6,404 nt of DNA from Clostridiales bacterium (GTDB lineage Bacteria; Bacillota_A; Clostridia; Oscillospirales; Acutalibacteraceae): contig VSOH01000091.1 of the NCBI GenBank assembly GCA_009774735.1, positions 1 through 6,404 on the forward strand, read 5' to 3'. The notes under the pieces were generated by a model. That model had not been told where the DNA came from. It searched no databases and saw only the letters and a program-made list of their open reading frames with translations. Every line of letters starts with the position of its first letter. Position 1 is the first letter of the stretch. Below, in pieces: positions 1 through 4,182 of this stretch. Made by a program: the position numbers and the translations under genes.

Positions 1-1
1 C

Positions 2-70
2 TTCAGTGCAATCTTCTGGAGATTAGGTGCTACAATCGCTAAGCTCCCTGCACTTCTCAGCTCTATTTAA
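2..70 (+). CDS. 3' end of an upstream gene (unrecognised)
   Basis: This frame is open from the window edge to a TAA at 68-70. It encodes 22 residues reading FSAIFWRLGATIAKLPALLS followed by SI. The other two forward frames hit stops at 40-42 and 24-26. Twenty-two open codons could occur by chance, so the main support is that the stop lies 10 bases before a strong hairpin terminator, where a gene end is expected. The tail is hydrophobic with a few basic residues, compatible with a membrane or membrane-associated protein. I do not recognise the family and most of the gene is outside the window. Confidence 0.42.
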   Translation, partial: FSAIFWRLGATIAKLPALLSSI

Positions 71-80
71 TAAAAATATT

Positions 81-113
81 CAAGCAGTCCGTTTTCGGAC
101 TGCTTGTTTTTCT
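81..113 (+). terminator. Rho-independent terminator, perfect 11-bp stem
   Basis: The arms CAAGCAGTCCG (81-91) and CGGACTGCTTG (96-106) pair perfectly around a TTTT loop, followed by TTTTTCT. It closes the gene ending at 70. The opposite strand also has a T-rich flank (complement of 71-80), so it may work in both directions. Only about three bases separate the T-run from the ribosome site of the next gene at 117-121. Confidence 0.9.
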
Positions 114-126
114 AAAAGAGGTTGAA

Positions 127-444
127 ATGAGAGTTTATAATAAGTTAGTGCGTGATAATATACCAAAGATTATCGCAGATAATGGTGAAAAGGCAAATAC
201 ATATATTCTTGATGATGAGCAGTATATAATAGAACTGAAAAAGAAACTGCGTGAAGAGGTGAACGAATACTTTGAAAGTGATGAGCTTGTAGAACTTGCA
301 GATATTTTAGAGGTTGTTGATGCACTTGCATCTGCTGCTGGCAACAGCTTTGCCGATGTGCTTGATTTGAAAAAGAAAAAGGCACTTAAAAATGGTGCCT
401 TTAATGAAAAAATCTTTCTTGTGGAGGTTGAAGAAAATGACTGA
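127..444 (+). CDS. MazG-superfamily (COG4997-like) nucleoside triphosphate pyrophosphohydrolase
   Basis: This 105-residue cytosolic protein looks like an all-alpha NTP pyrophosphatase of the MazG/phosphoribosyl-ATP-pyrophosphatase superfamily, predicted to hydrolyse non-canonical NTPs to NMP and pyrophosphate. The N-terminus YNKLVRDNIPKII (4-16) is the hallmark opening of the COG4997-type branch. Metal-binding acidic residues typical of the fold are visible as EEVNE (43-47) and ELADI (E56 and D59), and a basic KALKNGAF segment (85-92) follows, where this branch usually has an R/K-rich GGF-like motif. The length is normal for a stand-alone single domain. The ATG has an AGAGG site at 117-121, five bases upstream. 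Its end overlaps the Nudix gene by 8 bp, so the two are probably translated as a pair. No promoter is evident after the preceding terminator. The substrate cannot be read from the sequence. Family is fairly sure; function is inferred. Confidence 0.88.
   Translation: MRVYNKLVRDNIPKIIADNGEKANTYILDDEQYIIELKKKLREEVNEYFESDELVELADILEVVDALASAAGNSFADVLDLKKKKALKNGAFNEKIFLVEVEEND
423..427 (+). promoter_or_regulatory. Ribosome binding site fixing the Nudix start
   Basis: GGAGG lies inside the end of the upstream gene, 9 bases before the ATG at 437. An in-frame ATG at 392 would add 15 residues that simply read the upstream coding sequence in another frame, and it has no such site. This favours 437 as the start. 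Confidence 0.75.
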
Positions 445-865
445 AGTAAGGTTTTATGACAGTGTTTCAGACGAGCTTTTAAAATTTGCTGTTATTATTT
501 CAAAAACAAATAGTAAATGGGTGTTCTGTAAGCATAAAGAGCGGAATACATATGAATTTCCGGGTGGTCACAGAGAGGAAAATGAGGATATAATCGATAC
601 TGCTCGCAGAGAGCTTTATGAGGAAACAGGTGCGTTGCGGTTTGATTTGAAGCCGATTTGTGTTTATTCGGTTACTGCGGAAGATCATTTTAACGGACAG
701 GAAACCTTTGGATTTCTTTTCTTTGCAGATATTTTTGATTTTGAAAATGAGCTTCATAGCGAAATAGAGAAAATTGTTATAACTGATAATCTTGTCGATA
801 ACTGGACATATCCTTTGATTCAGCCCGAATTAATAAAAGAGGCAGAACGCCGAGGATTTATATAA
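437..865 (+). CDS. Nudix hydrolase (possible 8-oxo-dGTP or related NTP diphosphatase)
   Basis: A 142-residue Nudix protein, which hydrolyses nucleoside diphosphates linked to another moiety with divalent metal. The complete Nudix box GX5EX7REUXEEXGU runs from G44 to A66: G44, E50, R58-E59-L60, E62-E63 and G65 are all present. The preceding YEFPGGH (39-45) resembles the YtkD-like group of Gram-positive 8-oxo-dGTPases, which have YEFPGG at the same place. That group assignment is from memory of the family and is weaker than the Nudix call. The C-terminal half contains FGFLFFADI (91-99) and an acidic SEIEKI helix (108-113), then a WTYPLIQPELI segment (123-133). The start at 437 overlaps the MazG-like gene by 8 bp and uses GGAGG at 423-427. 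Paired with a MazG-type enzyme, it suggests a nucleotide-pool sanitation unit. A terminator follows within 5 bases. Confidence 0.9.
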   Translation: MTEVRFYDSVSDELLKFAVIISKTNSKWVFCKHKERNTYEFPGGHREENEDIIDTARRELYEETGALRFDLKPICVYSVTAEDHFNGQETFGFLFFADIFDFENELHSEIEKIVITDNLVDNWTYPLIQPELIKEAERRGFI

Positions 866-869
866 AGAG

Positions 870-907
870 AACACCAAGAAGTCTGATTCTTCTTGGTGTT
901 GTTTTTT
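870..907 (+). terminator. Rho-independent terminator after the Nudix gene
   Basis: The arms AACACCAAGAAG (870-881) and CTTCTTGGTGTT (889-900) form a 12-bp stem around a 7-base loop, followed by GTTTTTT. It sits between two convergent genes. On the minus strand the tail is only CTCTTTATA, so termination of the Xre gene from the other side is possible but weaker. Confidence 0.9.
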
Positions 908-938
908 ATATGGATATTCTGATTGGTGCAAGTTGTGA

Positions 939-1160
939 TTAATAACGGTAATGACCTTCATTATCTTTTCTGCAGAGTATATAATCGGCAGAAACACCAT
1001 AGTAGTCGCATAGCTTTATTAAATGCCTGATTGGCAGCTCATTCGCACCTCGTTCATATCGTGCATACATTGTTTGTGATGTTCCTAAATAATTGGCAAT
1101 TTCTTTTTGTGTTATATCGTGGTCTTCTCGTAAGCTTTTTATTCTGTCTATATACGTCAT
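939..1160 (-). CDS. Small Xre-family helix-turn-helix repressor
   Basis: A 73-residue single-domain DNA-binding protein of the Xre/Cro/C1 (HTH_3) type. The helix-turn-helix is clear: ITQKEIANYLG (16-26) is the scaffold helix and turn, SQTMYARYERG (28-38) the recognition helix. LPIRHLIKLCDYYGVSADYIL (42-62) matches the usual last helices of the fold. The short tail (63-73) is polar, with no room for a separate sensor or peptidase domain, so any signal must act through another protein or through dimer stability. The start has an ideal AAGGAGGT site (complement of 1167-1174) six bases upstream. The gene diverges from the 85-residue gene at 1295, and the region between holds two palindromes that are obvious operator candidates. 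It probably represses itself and the divergent gene. This is inferred from layout. Confidence 0.92.
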   Translation of the reverse strand: MTYIDRIKSLREDHDITQKEIANYLGTSQTMYARYERGANELPIRHLIKLCDYYGVSADYILCRKDNEGHYRY

Positions 1161-1183
1161 CTCATTACCTCCTTGTTGCTATT

Positions 1184-1189
1184 ATTATA
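1184..1189 (-). promoter_or_regulatory. -10 box of the xre-like gene promoter
   Basis: On the minus strand this reads TATAAT, just upstream of the AAGGAGGT site. The -35 region at the usual 17-base distance (about 1207-1212, AATAGT on minus) matches poorly, so the promoter is probably weak. The first palindrome (1193-1210) fills the spacer and would block RNA polymerase when bound. Confidence 0.55.
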
Positions 1190-1192
1190 CAA

Positions 1193-1210
1193 TAGTAAAT
1201 AAGTTTACTA
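1193..1210. promoter_or_regulatory. Putative operator 1 for the Xre-like repressor
   Basis: The 18-bp sequence TAGTAAATAAGTTTACTA has perfect 7-bp arms (TAGTAAA/TTTACTA) around a 4-bp spacer. A near-identical copy lies 25 bp downstream. This copy is in the spacer of the minus-strand promoter and directly upstream of the -35 box of the plus-strand promoter. Perfect dyads of this size next to an Xre gene are typical operators; binding by this protein is inferred. Confidence 0.78.
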
Positions 1211-1239
1211 TTGACTTTAGTAAATAATTTTACTATAAT
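1211..1239 (+). promoter_or_regulatory. Strong promoter of the 85-residue gene
   Basis: TTGACT (1211-1216) and TATAAT (1234-1239) are separated by exactly 17 bases, a near-consensus housekeeping-sigma promoter. The predicted transcript starts around 1246. Operator 2 occupies the spacer and touches the -10 box, so a bound repressor should shut it off. Confidence 0.85.
1218..1235. promoter_or_regulatory. Putative operator 2 for the Xre-like repressor
   Basis: TAGTAAATAATTTTACTA has the same perfect 7-bp arms as operator 1 (TAGTAAA/TTTACTA), and its 4-bp spacer is TAAT instead of TAAG. The two copies differ at one of 18 positions. Their centres are 25 bp apart, about 2.4 helical turns, so dimers on the two sites would not lie on exactly the same DNA face. 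Confidence 0.78.
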
Positions 1240-1253
1240 ATATGAAACATCGG

Positions 1254-1271
1254 CTTTGTTGCCAAACAAAG
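1254..1271 (+). other. Short hairpin in the 5' leader of the 85-residue gene
   Basis: CTTTGTT (1254-1260) and AACAAAG (1265-1271) form a perfect 7-bp stem with a GCCA loop. It starts roughly 8 bases after the predicted transcription start and ends 9 bases before the AAGGAGG site at 1281-1287. It is too AT-rich and lacks a T-run, so it is not a terminator. It could stabilise the mRNA 5' end or be a protein site; the role is unknown. Confidence 0.45.
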
Positions 1272-1294
1272 AATAAAATTAAGGAGGAATTATT

Positions 1295-1552
1295 ATGGAA
1301 AATGCAGAAATAGAAAATAGTGTAATCATCACCCAAGAGGAATATGAAAAATATAATAAGCTTAAAACCTTTCGCAGAAATGCAATCGAGCAATTTGATA
1401 TGATTAAAATATTGGTTTTTCGTTTAAATGTTTTTATTAATCTGCTTATGGAAAATGACGATGACCATGAAGTAATTATATCTAATATTCAATTGGCAAT
1501 TGAGGAGCTGAGTGATAATTGCAACGATTATGAAAAAATGATTGAAAATTAA
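1295..1552 (+). CDS. Small acidic helical protein of unknown function, paired with the Xre-like repressor
   Basis: I do not recognise this 85-residue protein. It is rich in Glu, Asn and Ile. It appears to be a helical hairpin: a long helix from about ITQEEYEKYNKLK (12-24) through FDMIKILVFRLNVFINLLM (34-52), a charged turn ENDDDHE (53-59), and a second helix from about 60 to 83. The 34-52 stretch is hydrophobic but contains Lys and Arg, so an amphipathic packing surface is more likely than a membrane span. No signal peptide or catalytic motif is seen. Translation support is strong: AAGGAGG at 1281-1287, seven bases before the ATG, a near-consensus promoter and its own terminator. The divergent Xre-like gene and the operators in its promoter imply tight repression. 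It could be an antirepressor or partner of the regulator, a phage-remnant protein, or a toxin; nothing in the sequence decides this. Confidence 0.8.
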   Translation: MENAEIENSVIITQEEYEKYNKLKTFRRNAIEQFDMIKILVFRLNVFINLLMENDDDHEVIISNIQLAIEELSDNCNDYEKMIEN

Positions 1553-1576
1553 AATAATTCTATGACATTTTATATC

Positions 1577-1611
1577 GGCACCCGAATACAAATCTTCGGG
1601 TGTCATTTTTT
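1577..1611 (+). terminator. Rho-independent terminator of the 85-residue gene
   Basis: GGCACCCGAA (1577-1586) pairs with TTCGGGTGTC (1595-1604), with one G-U wobble, around an 8-base loop. An A and six Ts follow. It separates the repressor locus from the secreted protein gene. Confidence 0.88.
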
Positions 1612-1620
1612 ATAATTATA

Positions 1621-1649
1621 TTGTACATTTTGTTTTATTATGTTAAAAT
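1621..1649 (+). promoter_or_regulatory. Promoter of the dockerin-protein gene
   Basis: TTGTAC (1621-1626) and TAAAAT (1644-1649) are 17 bases apart, and TG at 1641-1642 forms an extended -10 element that compensates for the imperfect -35. The position, just after the previous terminator and 31 bases before the start codon, fits. Confidence 0.6.
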
Positions 1650-1666
1650 TAAAATATATATCTTTC

Positions 1667-1672
1667 AGGAGG
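1667..1672 (+). promoter_or_regulatory. Ribosome binding site selecting the GTG at 1680
   Basis: AGGAGG is seven bases from the GTG at 1680 but only one base from the in-frame GTG at 1674, which is too close for initiation. Starting at 1680 also gives a signal peptide beginning with the usual M-K-K-L. Confidence 0.75.
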
Positions 1673-1679
1673 GGTGAAT

Positions 1680-3584
1680 GTGAAAAAACTGTTTTCAATT
1701 TTTATCGGAACGGTTATGTTTATTATGATTTGCATTTGCGTTTCTTTTTCGTCCTTTGCCGCTCCGTCACAGATAACGGATGTTGAAAAAACGCAGCTTT
1801 TGAGCAGCACAACATACTATTCTTTTGATGCATCAAGCAAAACGCTTACCATAAGCGGTGAGGGTGCTGCACCGAACTTTTCACAAAGTCAGAATATGTC
1901 TGACTCGCAGCCTTGGTATAAATGGAAAAATGACGGCTCAATTGAGCATATTGTTGTTGAAGAGGGGATTACCTCTCTGGGCAATTACTTTTTTCATGGT
2001 ATGACTGTGGAGGATATCCGTTTGCCGTCAACTCTGAAAACTGTAGGCAGCTATTGCTTTGCCTATAGTTCGCAGATAAGAACCGTTAATCTTAACAATG
2101 TAGTCAGAATTAATAACAATGCCTTTTATATGTGTTATGGTCTGGAAGAAATAGAGATTCCGTCAACTGTTACAAGCATCGGCAAATCTGCTTTCGCAAG
2201 CTGTAAAGTGCTTAATCGTGTTATCTTCGGTAATCAGTATATGAATGTGACTGTTTATGAAAAGGCTTTTTTCAAGTGCCCTGAGCTGAGTGAAATGACC
2301 GTTCCGTTTAATGCTAAGCTTATGACTTGTTCTGTTGGCTTTACTGACGGTGATGTTGTTCAGGAAAACTTCACTGTCAATGCCTATGCAGATTCTGCTG
2401 CATATACCTATGCCAAAAAGTACTTAATGAATATTAATACACTTGATGAAATGGTTATACATCAGGGTGCTGATATAGACCGTAAATATTTCACTGATAA
2501 TCTGAATGAGAAAATGATTTTTGTTTTTACACCTGATCAGAGTGCAAGCTACAGCTTTTGTCTGTCAGGCAGTATCAAAGCTGAGTGTGTTTTTACCGAT
2601 TCAAACGGGAAAATATTAGAGCAGGTGACATATAATCCGCTGACTGACAGTGAATGTGAAATCAGCAGTGATTTCGTCGGCGGAAATACATATTATTACA
2701 CAATCTCAAGCCTTGGCACGATGGGCGATTTTAATATTAATCTGCTGCCCGTAGGTATTGACAGGATAGAGATTGACTGGAGCTTTAATTATAAGGCTTC
2801 CGGTTTATCTGACGGCAAGCTTGATGTTGCAAGGCTTATTAAAGGCTGCAGTATTGATTTTGTATATGCAAACGGATTTGTTTATTCATTTCCTTTTGAG
2901 GATGGTGCAGAGTATAACGGAATGGGTATCAGCTACAGGAATAAGCTTAATTCATCTGTTACCTGCGGCGAGAATTCCGACAGTATTATTGTGGGTGATA
3001 CAGAGCTTGTGTTTACAATAAATATTGAGCATAGCTATAAATCGGAAGTTATTGAGCCTACCGTTACAAACGGCGGCTTTACACGTCATACCTGTGTGCT
3101 GTGTGGTGACTCTTATGTAAGCGATTATACACAACAGCTCGGCAGGACTGTTTACGGATATGTTAAGGTTATGGCAAATCCTGAAGGCGATTTGCTCGAA
3201 AATTCAAATATCAGTGGTATATATGTTTACAACAATCAGGGTGAGGTTATTGCCGTTACCAATGAGGATGGCTTTTTTGCAGCCGAATATGCTTATGATT
3301 TTATTGTAATTGAAAGCTATGCAGGACCAAACAGAAGAATTGCAATTAACAGTGAGTCTGAAAATCTGGGCGATATAGGCATTGTATTTTGTGATTTTAA
3401 TGAAGACGGTTATGTTAATGCCAAGGATTTTGCATTGATTAACAGTGTGAACGGCGCGTATGATTCTTCAGGTGGTTATGACAGTATAGATGTGAACAAG
3501 GATGGAGCAATTAATTTTGATGACTGGAGCTATGCAAAAAGCTACTTTACATATGGTAAATTAGACGAAAGTATCTATAAATAG
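1680..3584 (+). CDS. Secreted BspA-like leucine-rich-repeat protein with C-terminal dockerin
   Basis: The 634-residue product starts at a GTG. A signal peptide (about 1-28) has K2-K3, a long hydrophobic core and a VSFSSFAAP end, with likely cleavage near residue 27 or 28. Residues about 45-85 carry the YYSFDASSKTLTISGEGA and PWYKW features that usually precede BspA-like repeats. About five or six LRR_5 repeats follow (88-213), for example LEEIEIPSTVTSIGKSAFAS, ending in the typical DSAAYTYAKKY tail (238-248). Two beta-rich regions (about 255-358 and 359-448) I cannot name firmly. Then come H451, H470 and C472-x2-C475, a CxxC segment common in gut Firmicutes surface proteins, and a carboxypeptidase-regulatory-like beta domain (about 492-558). 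The end is a type I-like dockerin with two calcium loops, DFNEDGYVNAKD (572-583) and DVNKDGAINFDD (604-615). Expected role: exported protein docked to a cohesin scaffold. No catalytic domain is seen, so it is probably a binding or adhesion component. Confidence 0.88.
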   Translation: MKKLFSIFIGTVMFIMICICVSFSSFAAPSQITDVEKTQLLSSTTYYSFDASSKTLTISGEGAAPNFSQSQNMSDSQPWYKWKNDGSIEHIVVEEGITSLGNYFFHGMTVEDIRLPSTLKTVGSYCFAYSSQIRTVNLNNVVRINNNAFYMCYGLEEIEIPSTVTSIGKSAFASCKVLNRVIFGNQYMNVTVYEKAFFKCPELSEMTVPFNAKLMTCSVGFTDGDVVQENFTVNAYADSAAYTYAKKYLMNINTLDEMVIHQGADIDRKYFTDNLNEKMIFVFTPDQSASYSFCLSGSIKAECVFTDSNGKILEQVTYNPLTDSECEISSDFVGGNTYYYTISSLGTMGDFNINLLPVGIDRIEIDWSFNYKASGLSDGKLDVARLIKGCSIDFVYANGFVYSFPFEDGAEYNGMGISYRNKLNSSVTCGENSDSIIVGDTELVFTINIEHSYKSEVIEPTVTNGGFTRHTCVLCGDSYVSDYTQQLGRTVYGYVKVMANPEGDLLENSNISGIYVYNNQGEVIAVTNEDGFFAAEYAYDFIVIESYAGPNRRIAINSESENLGDIGIVFCDFNEDGYVNAKDFALINSVNGAYDSSGGYDSIDVNKDGAINFDDWSYAKSYFTYGKLDESIYK

Positions 3585-3616
3585 GAAATTTTTTTAGTCG
3601 ATTTATGGATTGCAAA

Positions 3617-3653
3617 TTGACTGTTATTAAGATATAATATAATTTGTTATAAT
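3617..3653 (+). promoter_or_regulatory. Promoter region of the purine operon
   Basis: Several elements overlap. TTGACT (3617-3622) is 15 bases from TATAAT at 3638-3643. A second TATAAT at 3648-3653 is preceded by TG at 3645-3646, giving an extended -10 without a good -35. The second would start transcription near 3660, leaving a leader of only about 23 bases. No purine riboswitch fits in this space. Confidence 0.6.
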
Positions 3654-3658
3654 ATCTT
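3629..3658. promoter_or_regulatory. Imperfect inverted repeat overlapping the purE promoter
   Basis: AAGATAT (3629-3635) and ATATCTT (3652-3658) are perfect inverted arms. After one mismatch the symmetry continues for three more pairs (ATA 3637-3639 with TAT 3648-3650). It covers both -10 candidates and ends at the predicted start site, as an operator would. The DNA is very AT-rich, so chance symmetry is a real alternative. Confidence 0.35.
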
Positions 3659-3682
3659 TATATATAAATAAGGGAGGCATTT

Positions 3683-4180
3683 ATGAAAAAGGTTGCAATT
3701 ATTATGGGCTCAGACAGCGATTTGCCGATCGTTACCCCTGCAATTAAGCAATTAAAGGAATTAGGTATTGAAACAGAGGTTAGAGTAATGTCTGCTCACC
3801 GTACACCGCAGGAGGCGAATGAGTTCTCTTCAAAGGCTATTGAAAACGGCTTCGGTGTAATCATTGCAGCAGCAGGTATGGCTGCACATCTCGGCGGTGT
3901 TCTGGCCGCTTCAACAACACTTCCTGTTATCGGTATCCCTTGCTCGGCAAAGGTTCTTGACGGTATGGACGCTATGCTCGCAACTGTTATGATGCCGCCC
4001 GGAATTCCTGTGGCAACAGTCGGTGTTAATGCTGCTAAAAATGCAGCTATCCTTGCTGCTGAAATTATTGCAGTAGGTGACAGTGAGCTGATGGTTAAGC
4101 TGCAGAATATGAGAAATGAAATGGCACAGCAGGTTCGTGAAAAGGATGCTGCTCTTCAGGAAAAGCTAAAGGAGATTTAA
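3683..4180 (+). CDS. purE: PurE, N5-carboxyaminoimidazole ribonucleotide mutase
   Basis: A 165-residue PurE of normal length, a cytosolic purine biosynthesis enzyme that produces 4-carboxy-AIR. Class I PurE rearranges N5-CAIR made by PurK, while class II uses AIR plus CO2 directly. The active-site motifs are complete: GSDSD (9-13), SAHRTP (37-42, with the catalytic histidine at 39), AAAGMAAHLGGVLAA (62-76), and LDGMDAML (92-99) followed by MPPGIPVATVGVNAAKNAAIL (104-124). This pattern looks like the common bacterial class I form, but no purK is in the window, so the class should be checked. A GGGAGG ribosome site at 3672-3677 lies five bases before the ATG. It is the first gene of a tight operon, with purM two bases downstream. 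The last 30 residues form a charged helix usual for the octamer-forming family. Confidence 0.96.
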   Translation: MKKVAIIMGSDSDLPIVTPAIKQLKELGIETEVRVMSAHRTPQEANEFSSKAIENGFGVIIAAAGMAAHLGGVLAASTTLPVIGIPCSAKVLDGMDAMLATVMMPPGIPVATVGVNAAKNAAILAAEIIAVGDSELMVKLQNMRNEMAQQVREKDAALQEKLKEI

Positions 4181-4182
4181 CT

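Noticed and set aside
392..436. N-terminal extension of the Nudix protein from the ATG at 392
   Set aside because: The extra 15 residues are an out-of-frame reading of the MazG-like gene and no good ribosome site precedes them; GGAGG at 423-427 points to 437.
511..517. TAGTAAA in the Nudix gene as a third operator
   Set aside because: It is a single half-site in coding DNA without the inverted partner, expected by chance in AT-rich sequence.
939..1552. Confident toxin-antitoxin call for the Xre gene and the 85-residue gene
   Set aside because: The layout is divergent rather than a co-transcribed pair, and the small protein has no known toxin motif; it is kept only as a possibility.
1674..1679. 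GTG at 1674 as start of the dockerin protein
   Set aside because: It is one base from AGGAGG, too close to initiate; the GTG at 1680 has proper spacing and gives a normal signal peptide.
3585..3600. Terminator after the dockerin gene
   Set aside because: There is a T-run at about 3589-3596 but no GC-containing stem before it; transcription may run on into the purine operon or end by another mechanism.
3585..3682. Purine riboswitch or PurR box upstream of purE
   Set aside because: The leader is too short and shows no three-way junction or conserved purine-aptamer loops, and no CGAA-type PurR box is present.
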